Assembly: GCF_000182565.1 (NCBI RefSeq)
Contig: NW_015971544.1
Location: 1,256,529-1,320,528, forward strand
DNA: 64,000 nucleotides
Source: Spizellomyces punctatus DAOM BR117
Taxonomy: Eukaryota; Chytridiomycota; Chytridiomycetes; Spizellomycetales; Spizellomycetaceae
Direction: 5' to 3'
This document shows, in pieces, positions 11,627 through 22,573 of the stretch. The position numbers and the translations under genes are program-made. Position 1 is the stretch's first letter. Every line of letters starts with the position of its first letter. The notes under the pieces are model-generated. The model was given only the letters and a program-made list of their open reading frames with translations. It made no database searches and was not told where the DNA came from.

Positions 11627-12707
11627 ATACTGTGAATATTGGGGCTGGGGGAACGTATAATCATAAACGCAACCGGAAGGACGATCCGAGTGGTCACGCA
11701 GGTGGTTAGTGTGCGGGTGGGACTAGGGTTGCAGTTGCGTTGCATTTTTTATTCTTGCTTGTATCTATTTTTTTCAATTTTAAGATTCCTAGAGAGGCAT
11801 TTATCATTCATTTGTCGATATGCGAAAAACTAATGCTGTATGTATGTTTCTTCCATCTCCATTCTATCCAAAAAAGCTCAAATGTAGGCAGGCATCCGCA
11901 AACAGTTTCTTACGACGCTACCAGTTGTGCAATGCCCGCATCCCGTTCCCAGGATCAAAGCGACACTGACATATTTCCAAGTCGCGCACAGCTTTAATCG
12001 GTTTGCTTTATGTATGAGACTAGTCTGGCCGTGCCCGTTCTCCAATAACCAGCACCCTATAGGAAACCAGTTGCATCCCAAAATTCGTTGTCACATCGAT
12101 ATCCTAGGCTTTTCCATTGAGCGATATACATTTATACATTTCCCATTCCTAGGGGGCTCCACTGGTCGTTATCAGTAAATCCAACGATTCAAAGAGGAAA
12201 AAAATTCCAACGGTCGTACACAATGACATTGCAGATGGTATAGTGACAAAGGTGTAAAGTAATTCTTTATCAAAAAGCCCAACCCCACACCCTGTATACT
12301 TGTAAACTCTGGAGAAGGGCCTTGGATATCTTCACCCGTTGTGATTGCGAGCGTCGCATAATGCATTTTTAACACATGTGCCCCTCCATGAACCTCTCTC
12401 GTCAGTCTTCAGTACATGCGATCCTTCCACATGCCGTATCCCTTTCTAAAAAGCCAGCTTCGGTTCATCAGTAAGCTGCTTGTCAAAACACAATGAATGT
12501 CTGGCAGGCTAATTCCTGAATCACTGCGGGGGTCGACTTCCCCAAAACGCGCATCGGGTAATGGTACGTGTCACGCGCTCGCGCGAAGCCCAGCGTCCCC
12601 TTCCACCTATCCATCCATCCGCCGTCCCCATCTTTACGCATCCATCCATCCATCACTTTGAGCTACTTTGATATTTGGACACCACCACTGCATTCTCTGC
12701 ATTCGAT
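11627..12707. other. intergenic region between NOP58 and H2A.Z
   Basis: About 1.1 kb between two plus-strand genes. Short open frames occur on both strands, without motifs. The first part is AT-rich and probably the NOP58 3' untranslated region. The distal part holds the CATC tracts at 12609-12654 and the H2A.Z promoter. Confidence 0.5.
12609..12654. repeat. two short (CATC)n tracts upstream of H2A.Z
   Basis: Two plus-strand runs of three to four CATC units (about 12609-12620 and 12639-12654), ending about 53 bp before the H2A.Z ATG. Both motif and spacing resemble the tract upstream of NOP58. Confidence 0.7.
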
Positions 12708-13505
12708 ATGGTATGTGTGCAAAGTTTGGTGCGATGTGCGTTTCTGGGGGAGATGCTATGGACATTGGAAACAATCCGGTCCGATGAAGGAGATGAGACA
12801 AATGGACAAGTACAAGCGGCTGGCTTACCACTGTACTTGTAACAGCCAGTAAAGGAGTAGTTAGGCTTGTTGTTTTTGGACCAAGATTAACGCCATCATT
12901 CTTGCGATCAACTTCCGTAGGCTGATAAGGGAGATAACTCTGGGCAAGGTGAAAAGCCAAAGGTGAAGCAGGCTCCACTCTCACGGGCGGCCAGGGTGAG
13001 TATCTCTCTGTTCAATTCTTCTGGTTCTGAATTTTCTGGCAACAGTTTTTCGGGTGGGTAATTGTGGACTGTCTGCTGATCGCACACCTCGGTTTTGCCA
13101 GGCTGGTCTCCAATTCCCGGTTGGCCGTATCCACCGATACCTCAAACAGCGAACGCAAAACAATGTCCGTGTTGGCGCAAAGGCTGCCGTATACTGCGCT
13201 GCAATTTTGGAGTACCTTACCGCTGAAGTTCTCGAGTTGGCGGGAAACGCATCAAAAGATCTCAAGGTGAAGCGAATTACTCCTCGCCATTTGCAGTTGG
13301 CGATCCGTGGAGATGAGGAATTGGATTCTTTGATCAAGGCGACGATTGCAGGCGGAGGAGTCATCCCTCACATTCACGTAAGTGCTTCCTTGGGCCTTTT
13401 CAGCTGATGCGCACAGGCATCTGATCGACGTACCTTGTCAATGTGTAGAAATCCCTTATCAACAAGACCACCAAGGCAAAGAAAGGCCAAAAGGAGGTTG
13501 CTTAA
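12708..13505 (+). CDS. HTZ1: histone variant H2A.Z
   Basis: Four exons, 12708-12710, 12921-12995, 13102-13377 and 13449-13505, give 136 residues. The first coding exon is only the ATG, followed by a GTATGT donor. The N-terminal tail is lysine- and glycine-rich ([18 protein letters not shown]). The histone fold starts at [15 protein letters not shown]. The variant signature is the M6/acidic-patch region [20 protein letters not shown] with IHKSLI, which separates H2A.Z from canonical H2A; the SQ(E/D) tail of H2A.X is absent. H2A.Z replaces H2A in nucleosomes flanking promoters and is deposited by SWR1. Intron 1 (210 nt) is longer than most here and holds a 9-bp perfect hairpin. Confidence 0.96.
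12806..12840 (+). other. 9-bp hairpin in H2A.Z intron 1
   Basis: ACAAGTACA (12806-12814) and TGTACTTGT (12832-12840) are exact reverse complements separated by 17 nt. The hairpin sits in the middle of the 210-nt first intron of H2A.Z. No snoRNA boxes were convincing around it. Confidence 0.5.
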
Positions 13506-13767
13506 TTTATTATTTCTACTGCGTATGCATATAATGGGAGACGTGGTGGAGATTTGGCGGTTAGTAATGAGAGAAATGGGGAAGCAAAACGGCCGATCTC
13601 GCCGTCGTAGCTGGAGCTACGCTCCCTTCATGTGTTTTTGATTCGATTGCTTTTGTACATGTTCGTGAGATGATTTAGTCCCTGGTTGAGGCTTGTGTTT
13701 TTCCTGTCGATAGTTGGAAGAGATGAAAATAAAAAAGTACGATATACCCAGATTGCCTTAACCGTCA

Positions 13768-14334
13768 TCATTGGTCCTGCCATTTTTTGAACATCGCCGC
13801 CTGTCCAACTATTTCACCAGACTCGTCTCTAACATTCCACACGTATCCATCCCACATCTTGAGTGGGCTGCCATCCTTCTTTACTCTGATGCAGTCATAA
13901 TCCTTTACGCATCCCTTCACTGCCACCTCTCTCATAAAATCCTCTCTGCGAGTCCGTTCATCAGGCCCTGCCGAGAGTCGAGAGGGAAATTGAAGAAGCT
14001 CGGCGGGTGTGCGCCCAAACACTGACAGGGCTTTCTCATTGCCTATTTAGAGTTTCATATAAGAAAACATCCGAGTGATACGGCCGCTTTTCTTCTTGAC
14101 ATGCCAAAAACCATCAAACTCACCGAAATTGTATATTGGATCATGTCCACCCGTTGGCGTTCCCGTGTGCGTTAAGAATATAAAAGGTAAGGCATATACC
14201 GTGTCGGCAACTTTAAGCAGCTCGTTCTTGGAGGGGCGAGCTGTGAATGGGACTAGGGTTTGGTTAAAGTAATGATGAAACGATACTATAGCGCGGTGGA
14301 CATTTCCTAGCGTTGTCGGCGTGTGGTACCACAT
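13768..14334 (-). CDS. stand-alone MEKHLA-domain (PAS-like) protein
   Basis: Two exons, 14124-14334 and 13768-14042, join in phase to 161 residues. Almost the whole protein is one MEKHLA domain: VADTVYALPFIFLTH, DPIYNFGNEKALSVFGRTPA, LLQFPSRLSAGPDERTRRED, DYDCIRVKKDGSPLKMWDGY and VWNVRDESGEIVGQAAMFKK. These match the domain's characteristic APFVVLSH, DPIFNYGN, LPSRxSA and GQAAxFxxW motifs. The domain is best known at the C-terminus of plant HD-ZIP III factors and in small algal and bacterial proteins; it is PAS-related and thought to bind a small ligand. No DNA-binding domain precedes it here. The start ATG at 14334 was chosen because it follows upstream stops; an extra 5' exon cannot be excluded. 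Function unknown. Confidence 0.85.
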
Positions 14335-14677
14335 TGTTGATGAAAGAGACAACGAATGGCGATGGAAGACAACTTGAGATCAAGATTAACAGCCGAGTCC
14401 GTGGCTTGGGACGTGGCGCTCGCTTACGCGCTTTGTCACATCTGCTGTGAGATTTGGGATTTGAAAGCACCGCAAGTGAATAAAAGACAGTCGAGCACAT
14501 TACAAGGTCGGGGGTTAATTGATAAATGTCGCCATGCTTGCTTGTAACTGTGCCTGGGCAGGATGTACAGAAGCAAGTGCGATGTCTTAGGTTAAAACAC
14601 CGACCACAATATCCAATGCAGTAATGCAGTCTCGCTGTGAATATATTACAATGTAAATGTAGATTACAGTTATCTCT
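14335..14677. other. intergenic, MEKHLA promoter and NAD kinase 3' side
   Basis: 343 bp between two minus-strand genes. No open frame of interest and no repeat seen; it should contain the MEKHLA gene promoter and the 3' end of the NAD kinase transcript. Confidence 0.4.
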
Positions 14678-16565
14678 TCACCATGGTTCCGAATCACCGT
14701 CGCCATGCCTGTTGGTAAAGCTTTGATTCCATTTCAACGTTTGATTGATATCCCTCACCCAATCCTTTCCGTGCCTTGTTCGGCTCACGCATGGGATCGG
14801 AAACTGTGACATGCGCACCTGAATTTGAGTGCAAGTGTAAGCTTCAGAAAACCAAGTACGCGTGCGAGCAGTATCTTCACCTCTACATATTCTTCCTTCC
14901 CCAACAGATAAACATCTCTGCCATCGACCGAGACCTGCGCGGTTCCTCTACTGTTTTTTGACAGCTGATGGTGTCGAATAGGTTATTTAGTGCGTGCGAA
15001 CAATAACAATGCGGTGCGTGGCCACTTACACGTAATCGAACGGTCAAATATGGAGGTAGCAATGCCGGTCGGAAAGATAGTGATCGCGGGCAAATAGGCG
15101 TTAAAAGAAGAGATTGTACAGCTGGGTGTACAATAGGTCCACCTACATGAATGCAAGTAGATGAGAAACAGACCTCACGTAACGTGAAGAAAAAATGCTG
15201 ACCTGCAGACAGCGAATAAGCTGTCGATCCAGTGGGTGTGGAGACGATGAGACCGTCAGCCTTCGAGACGTTAAAAGGCCAATCATTAATAACTATTCTG
15301 TCGAATACGTCTTGTATCAATCTACTCACGACAGCGTCCGTCAAAAATTCTCCTCCAACTGAACAATCAATAACTGTCAAATGCGGATTATGTCCACGGT
15401 GCAACGTTATATCGTTCATAGCCTGCAAATCTACACTGCCGACAAAATGTAGGTGGGCGTTTCATACCTCGACACCGAATTAAGAATTATAACGTACCTT
15501 GGTCAAGGCCATCATACATCACCCTCCGTCCATCATTACGAAAGATGGCACAGGTTAAACGCATACGTAACAGGAGCGGTACGGATCCTTCGATCACTTT
15601 AATTAGAGCTGTTTGATAGTCTTGGAATCCAAACGGCAGAAGGAAGCCCAATGTTCCCAGAGAAAAGGATATGATCGGCGGAACCGCTCGCGGGAAAAGA
15701 GAGGAAGCATGTAATATGGTACCATCGCCACCTAACGTTATTGCAAAGTCGATTGTCCGGCTGTATTCTACCATATTATCTGAAGCTTTTTGATAAACAA
15801 CCATGTGCAGTCCACACTGAAATTGACTTGTGAGACCAACCCTTGGAGATAACATGGAGTCCAGACACTTCCTCGCCTAGTTCTTCCGCGACTGCTGGTT
15901 CGACGACGATATTCATGTAAGGGTATTCCGAACGAAGCCAGCTGAAAGCATGCATCAATTCAGCCCCAAAGGACATTAGAAGGTCTTACAGAAGGACAAG
16001 CAACAAACCGAACAATCTCTAGAAATGCCGCTCGAGTCCGTTCATCATTCGGCTTTTTCACAATCAGGACAGTGCGAGGTGGTTGCGACCATCGCAGCAG
16101 GTGTTCTGCACTAGTAGAAGCGGGAATGAGAGTTTGGCACATGCCGCCTATGCATGCCGCTCTGTTAAGAAAATACGCCTCACACCTATATTCATCACCA
16201 ATTTTCTGTCGAACCTCTGCTGGCGGTCTGTTCGTGTCGAGATCGTTCCCTGGATAAATAACCTCCATGGTCACCCTGTTGCGGCATGTAGCACGGGTCT
16301 CACACGGCAGAGAACCGGAAGAGAAGAAATACGCACCAACCACATCCTTTGGTACAGCTTCATCTAGACCAATATGTACTTTATCTGGTAAGGAAAGGGA
16401 GGTCTTCATGGGAGGTGCCGAGAAACGGCGAGCCGCATTGGCCCGTTTGAGTGAATAAGCAAGTCGGGTCCCCACGCATTGCGGAGAATGCTGCAATATC
16501 CTCAGTGAAGGCGTGCCCAAGTGAGTGAACGAGCGGATTGCTGGGCGCAAGCAGCGGAGGGTCAT
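14678..16565 (-). CDS. POS5: mitochondrial NAD(H) kinase
   Basis: Seven exons, 16009-16565, 15854-15941, 15498-15816, 15203-15430, 15030-15142, 14881-14934 and 14678-14818, give 499 residues. Catalytic motifs are present: [20 protein letters not shown] (GGDGT, nucleotide and ATP binding) and [20 protein letters not shown]. Between them lies [17 protein letters not shown], close to the fungal Pos5 sequence. The C-terminus has [13 protein letters not shown]. The first 50 residues are rich in Arg, Ser and Leu with no acidic residue, consistent with mitochondrial import. The enzyme phosphorylates NADH/NAD to NADPH/NADP in the matrix, supporting arginine synthesis and oxidative-stress defence. The first donor is GTTTGT, a weak site, but it alone restores the conserved frame. 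The start codon lies only 19 bp from that of the divergent SDR gene. Confidence 0.93.
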
Positions 16566-16584
16566 GACCGAAATGTTCTAAGTA

Positions 16585-18881
16585 ATGCCGAAGGTCAAGA
16601 AACTCGGATCTGCAACCAAACTGATCGGTGAGTCATGTCGCCCATATGGGTCGCGTAAGCAAGACTGTGTTTCTTTTTGTTTGTTTATCACCGACAGCCA
16701 GAGATCGCAGAACGGAAATGGACGAGGGGACGATTCCACAGTGGGGGGATTTGTTCACGCAAGATGACATTAACTCTGCCATCAAGATATTCTCAATATA
16801 TGCGGAGCATGACGAATACATGAAGCATGCCATGACGAACCCCGACCTTGCCAAGTTGTTCGAGCTAGCACGAAAGACTCTGATTCCGTCCGAAAAGGAA
16901 TTGAAGGAGCGGAGAAGGAGGCGAAAGCAGGATAAGAGGGATAAAGATAAAGAGATTTTAGCTGTGGCGGGGATTCGACAAATGCGGAAAGTGAAGATGG
17001 TGGGCTACACTGGTGGCAGTAAGTAGGGTCGGGGAACTCATTCCTCGTTTTCATACATGGTGCTGATTTGATATAGGTGTGGATATTCCTATGCCACCAA
17101 GAATAGGCACCCAAGAAGCCAACGAAGCATTTGCCGCTGAGGATGAGCAGCGATTGATAACAGAGACTGCAGCAGAAACCTCAGCGGTCGTTGAGGGAGA
17201 GGACCGTAGCGCAACCAAAGTAGCTGATGGACAAGCAGTTACAGCTGACACCGATCCAGTACTCCCTCCCCTTCGGAAGCTTACTTACAATCGTGCATGT
17301 CACGTATGCGGCAAACCATTCCGAGAATTGCACCATTTCTACGATCAGCTATGTCCCACCTGTGCAGATTTCAATTTCATGAAGCGGTTTTCGGAAGCGG
17401 ATATGCGTGGTCGAGTGTGTATCGTTACTGGAGCTCGCGTCAAGGTTGGTTGGAAACTTTTCCTACAACAAGTCAAGACTGTCGTCTCATCTTCAGGTTT
17501 CGTTTCTTTTTAGATCGGCTACTGCATAGCATTAAAACTTTTGCGTATGGGAGCCATCGTGATTGTTACAACTCGCTTTCCCCATGACGCTGCATCGCGC
17601 TACGCAAAGGTTCGCCTTCCTTTCCCTTGCATCACAAACTATGGCGTCCACTGCATATTGATTCACTCTTGAACTTACAGGAACCCGACTTTCTCTCTTT
17701 CAAAGGGCGGCTGGCCGTGTACGGAGTAGATTTCCGGGACATTCCACTCATGCATCATTTCTGCCGAGAAATCACTGAACGATTCCAACGATTAGACGTC
17801 ATCATCAACAACGCTGCACAGACTGTGCGTAAACCACCTGCATATTATGAACATTTGATAGAAGGCGAGGCAATAGATATTCCGTCAGATGTACGAGACG
17901 TTATCGACGTTGTAGATGTTTACCGTGCTCGGAATGGTGGATTCATCTTTGGACATGGAGGAAAAAATGCCCTTCCTGCTTCAGCCGTTGCACGACTGGA
18001 GGAAGTGATTGAAGACGAGGACGGTGTTCGATCTCTTGGGGTCGCTCTGCCAGCTAAACAGGCAATCGCTCATCTACCTGAGGTCAACATGTCTGCGGCG
18101 ATGTCACAACTTGCCCTTATTGACAGTGATATCAAACCTACCGCCAAGGTGTTCCCTCCCGGCTTATACGATCGTGACGATCAGCAAGTGGATTTGCGGG
18201 GTGAGAATTCCTGGACACAAGAACTTGGGCAGATTAGCACGGTGGAAATGATGGAATGTCATGTAGGTAGCGAGGATTGTCATTGCCATGGCACATCTTC
18301 CCTCACCTAGTCTTTGTTTCAAGGTCATCAATACTTTTGCACCCTGGATTCTGATATCTGAATTGAAACCGCTTATGGAGCGAAGCGCCAAAGTGGATGG
18401 AACAGACGGTATATGCGATAAGGTAAGGCAGATTATCTTAAATGTCTTCTGGTACCCCAATCTGACCGTAAACGATCGCAGTTTATTGTCAACGTTTCAG
18501 CGATGGAAGGTCAATTTTATCGAAACAAAACAATGTAAGTCCTTTCGAAGCATGCTTTTACAAGGCCAACGCATTGTGTTGAAATGCTTTGTCTGTAGTT
18601 ATCATCCTCACACAAATATGGCGAAAGCTGCCCTCAACATGATGACCCGCACAGCATCGGCCGGTTTTGCAGCGGTGAATATCTTCATGACCGCAGTCGA
18701 CACTGGATGGATTACAGACGAAAATCCTGTAGACCAGTGGCACAAGCGTGAACACGCACCACCACCACTAGACGAATGGGATGCGGCCATGCGTGTCCTG
18801 GATCCCGTTTTAATGGGTGTTCGTGGAGAAGAGAAACTCTGGGGGGCCTTTTTGAAAAACTACAGACCAACGCGGTGGTAG
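16585..18881 (+). CDS. zinc-ribbon plus atypical short-chain dehydrogenase/reductase protein
   Basis: Eight exons, 16585-16627, 16698-17018, 17077-17444, 17514-17609, 17681-18262, 18324-18422, 18482-18534 and 18599-18881, give 614 residues. After a charged N-terminal part (residues 1-125) and an acidic linker comes a four-cysteine ribbon (CHVCGKPF ... LCPTCADFNF). The SDR domain follows, with VCIVTGARVKIGYCIALKLL as nucleotide motif and LDVIINNAAQTVRKPP as the NNAG-like motif. The active site is unusual: where classical SDRs have YxxxK, this protein has HPHTNMAKAALNMMTRT, so Tyr is missing while the Lys remains. This ribbon-SDR arrangement is, as far as I recall, a conserved eukaryotic family of unknown substrate. 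Its start is 19 bp from the NAD kinase start, so the promoters must overlap. Confidence 0.88.
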
Positions 18882-19177
18882 GAAGTGTATAATTTATTGA
18901 AACCGATATATGGGTGAAACGGTCCATCTCTTGTGAGCCAACAGACTCAGGGTGACAACCGCAGAGGGCAAATGCAAATTAGAATCCTTGTCATTGTCCG
19001 TGCATGAACCATCATGATATTTATCCGATTCTCAGTTGGCCTGTTGATGAACAGGAAGATTGTCCATGGTTCTCGTTGTACTGCTCGCACGGCAACTCTG
19101 ATCACATGTTGAATAAGATGGCATATGGATGCATATGTCAATCTCGCCGAAAAAGCACCTCATTGGGTCAGGGGACA

Positions 19178-19824
19178 TTACGCCGATTTTGGCTTGCTCA
19201 GCTTGATCCTCTGCTTTTGCTCAAGCTCTTGTACCAGAGCCGGTCCTCTTCGTACCGTCACTTTGATGCAGCTCTTTGGGGATTTGTCCGGTGCTTGGAA
19301 GGTTGTGGTGTCGAGTTCTATTCTTGAACCGTAAATAGTGATATACTAAGAGGTAAAAAAAACCTGGGAAGTATACCATGTCGAGTCGCAATGCCCGAAT
19401 TTTCAAGGATAAGGATGACGGAAACACAGTTTGCAAGTGCTGGATGGGGTCAATGTCAGGCAAGTTACGCTGTCGGCGTCCTGCAAAAGGATGCATTGAT
19501 GAGCCTACCAGGATCGACGCTGAGGTTTTCACAAGAGTCAGTTCTCGCCATAATATGCACTAACGAACAGGTTCCTTTACCCCACGATCTCCACCTCGTC
19601 AAACTCTCTCAGAGACGACGCTATCCATTCCGTATATCTGCGGGCCAGAATAGTGGTTGAGTCCCAATCATGAGTCCACCTTCCAGTCAGCCGCCATACC
19701 CACTGAGTTCCGGATCGTCTGGGCCTACGGAGGCTACAATGATTTGACGCTCTGGATCTGGGACGCCATTGAGCGGAAGAGGCTTCGCAACGGGAACCGG
19801 AGGCAGAGACGAAGGGCCTGGCAT
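19178..19824 (-). CDS. small Alba-domain nucleic-acid-binding protein
   Basis: Five exons, 19700-19824, 19581-19637, 19509-19519, 19377-19439 and 19178-19317, join with consistent phase to 131 residues. The protein reads as an Alba fold: IIVASVGPDDPELSGYTEWI (first strand and helix), EFDEVEIVGVDP, then the long helix LANCVSVILILENSGIATRH, then the final strand SCIKVTVRRGPALVQEL and a basic tail. This follows the order of eukaryotic Alba proteins (EVELxAxGxAI..VVxVAEILKNxGxA). The third exon would be only 11 nt, the weakest part of the model; leaving it out breaks both frame and motif. Alba proteins bind DNA or RNA and include RNase P/MRP subunits. Which role applies here is unknown. Confidence 0.62.
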
Positions 19825-20028
19825 GTGAAATGTGTCCGTTGTGTCCGTTGTGCACGAGCACTGTGAGGGTATCGATAATTGGCGTCAGCGTCGGTTCATC
19901 ATGGCCGAAAGCCAGCCGTCGCAATTTGTGTGAAGTTTGGAAATTGGGTTTCGCGTCAACGCTTTGGCCTCCCGTGGGTGACTTTTAAAGTTACGTTCGC
20001 GTTCTAAGCAACTTCAACCACTTTGAAA

Positions 20029-21635
20029 ATGTATCTTCCGCTCACTCCATCCAGCTATGACGGTTGGGTGATACTTCGCACATTATCGATATGCTCAAAC
20101 GTCGTGCCTCTTCTCCTCGAGTTTTTTGCATCCTCCGCTCACCTTACAGCACGACGCTTACGCTTTTTGAAGATCGAGGTAGATCGGGCTCTGGTAGCCT
20201 GTGAACTTGCCGAGACCCTATTAGAATGTAAACGAGAGAATGGAACTATCATACAGGCGCGGCAGAGACTTCAAAGGTGTCTGTCAAAACTGGAAGAGAT
20301 TGCTGGATCGAACATGGCTGCGGCAGAGGCGTTAGGTGCGCATGCCATAATGTGCAGGCGCCAAAGCGTTCAATCTCACCTTCACACCTCATTTCTCAAG
20401 GACCATGTAGGGAATCGGAGTCATCTTCTGACTTCCTTCCTACCGAGATATTTTGGCTGGTCTCCTCCTTCGTCAGCTCCCCTCAAGATATCCTCAACCT
20501 CTGCCTAGTCAACCGAGCCTTTTACCGCATTTTTACAAAAAGACTCTACACTTCAATATCACTCCTCCGCACGGACTATAAAGACATTCGCATGTCTTTA
20601 TTTAACTTGACGATTACCCTCAGATCCAATCGAGATCTGGCGGCCTTGGTCAAAGACTTTACAGCTGGAATGCAAGGACTTGATGAGGAGAGTCTTGATG
20701 AGGAGAGCCCGGTGCCAACAGCGATGGAGGAGGAAGATCCTGCGGATATGGTATATGAAGTTGTATCAGATCCATTTGCGAACACAGAACAGTTTGAATG
20801 GAGCGTCGAACCACGAGGGAAGATGAGGAGTCATTCGCATGACACGCTAATGCGGAGTCTGCTTTTGGAAAGTATGATAAATCTAGACGCTGTTCATTTA
20901 CACTTCAATGCCTGTCTACGACTGAGTGGTTGGCTAAATCGAGCCCAAAGTATGCGGATCAAACATCTTGACTTGAGCTTCTCGTCGATCAAGAAGTTTC
21001 CCGTGCTATCTCACGAAATACGGTCTCTCCAGGAGCTCCTGCTTCGCGATTGTGGAGATCTCCGCACCACCGAATTCACTGATCTCGTCCATAAATGTCC
21101 CAATCTTCGCGCAATCGGCATAAATGGCTGCGAAAACCTATCCGACTCATCCATTTTCGAGTTGCTGTCCTGTTGTCCCAAACTTGAGGCTATTGCCTTT
21201 GGATATCGTCAACAATTCAAATCGATTGATGCAGTCATTGGCAACATTACCCACCACATGCCCCGTCTAAACGCATTTTTCCTTGATGGCCGTGACCGGG
21301 TACCAGAGTACCCTTTGTATGAGCTCATCACCACACGAGGACATCAGATCAAAACGCTGAGTCTCAGCTTTTGCCTCATAACAGACAAGTTGGTAGATCT
21401 GGTGGCGGAACGGTGTGTTAACTTGGAGGCATTAGCATTGAACGGATGCAAAGGAGCGGTGACGGACGAGTCAGTCACACGGGTCATGGAGAAATGTCAG
21501 AACCTCACGGTATTCTCGTTGCTGGAGAATGAAGGTGTGAGCTGCAAAGTTGATCAAGAGGTAATCAATCGATTTGGTTGGGATGTGCCGACGATCGTTG
21601 AAGAGTTTAGGTATTGGAAGAAATGGAAGGCTTGA
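20029..21635 (+). CDS. F-box and leucine-rich-repeat protein
   Basis: Two exons, 20029-20335 and 20401-21635, give 513 residues. An N-terminal hydrophobic and helical part (residues 1-110, with the coil LQRCLSKLEEIAGSN) precedes an F-box at about 125-165: DFLPTEIFWLVSSFVSSPQD and LCLVNRAFYRIF. The rest carries LRRs of the cysteine-containing type, for example CPNLRAIGINGCENLSDSS and CVNLEALALNGCKGAVTDES. Such proteins are substrate adaptors of SCF ubiquitin ligases; the F-box binds Skp1 and the LRRs bind the target. The intron (GTGCGC to CTCAAG) moves the N-terminal frame into the F-box frame. The substrate is unknown. If the N-terminal hydrophobic stretch (IICSNVVPLLLEFF-like) is real, membrane association is possible. 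Confidence 0.85.
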
Positions 21636-21708
21636 TGATAGATAATAAATTAAGACCAAACAGCTTGCATGGCCACACACTAAGAACCCCCAATAAGACT
21701 GCCACCGC

Positions 21709-22138
21709 TCATATCCCGGCCTTCTTTGACTGTAATCTCTCCTTCAAAACTGCCTCCTCCTCTCTCAGTTTTCTTCGTTCCTCAAGCAGTGCAATCACTC
21801 GTTGTTCCTAAAATCGCGGGTTAGTTCGTGTCAACATCAAAATTGCAAGATATCCTGAAAGGCATCAACGAACGGACCTTATCATGAGTTACAGCAACAT
21901 TAGCCATATAGGTAGCCAACACTACGCTTCCAAGAATAAAGCTTGCAACCCGGAGAACGGACCAGCCGTAAGATCTCTTTCGCGGGAGTGGGGCAAGTCG
22001 GTCGATGCGGTCGCGTGAGAGTTGAGATGCATATGTCCCTATTGTTTCTGGTACGGCAGGTCGTCGTCCTTCAATGGAAGTGGGGGATGGCGTGGGAAGA
22101 GTCGCTGGGAAATGCAAAGGTCGTGATGCAAAAGGCAT
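21709..22138 (-). CDS. small single-pass membrane protein with C-terminal coiled coil
   Basis: Two exons, 21878-22138 and 21709-21807, join in phase to 119 residues. The first 60 residues are Pro/Arg/Ser-rich without many acidic residues, resembling a mitochondrial presequence. A hydrophobic segment follows (SVLRVASFILGSVVLATYM, about 65-85), and the C-terminus is a charged helix (EQRVIALLEERRKLREEEAV). The topology resembles small inner-membrane assembly factors of respiratory complexes, but I do not recognise a specific family. It is tail-to-tail with the F-box gene, 73 bp apart. The gene is real on splice and composition grounds; its function is open. Confidence 0.65.
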
Positions 22139-22573
22139 GATCTCGGTTGTTGGGGTGGTTTTGAACAGTTGGTGGTCGCAGGAACGATCAAGCCCTCATT
22201 TGCACGTGAGCAAGTGGCTTTTGATGGTTTCGTAATCAAGTTGGGACGAATTCTCCGACGAGAGGGATGAAGGGATACCCGCGGATATCAATCCTCGTGC
22301 GTAAAGATCTTCCAAAAAGGGTCACTCCCCCTTATAAGATGGCGCATCGCTTTGAATTATTGGACGAAAGAGTGGTCTCCAGCATCCTGCGGTACTTAAC
22401 CTATTGTTACCTGCACAGACCCCTTCTTGCCATGGATCTCGACATGGTTCGCGTCGTTAGCGGCGCCGATCTATGTCTTTGAATCATGCCATTCGGAAGA
22501 CGTATCACAGAATATCAAATTGGACATATTCTCTAGGAAAGAATAGTTATCGGATATCTCACCGTCAACCTCC
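22139..22573. other. intergenic, divergent promoter region
   Basis: 435 bp between the start codons of the small membrane protein (minus) and the EF-hand/WD gene (plus). No recognisable gene, repeat or RNA; presumably a shared upstream region. Confidence 0.4.

Noticed and set aside
13102-13377. Canonical histone H2A
   Set aside because: The [20 protein letters not shown] region and IHKSLI are specific to the H2A.Z variant.
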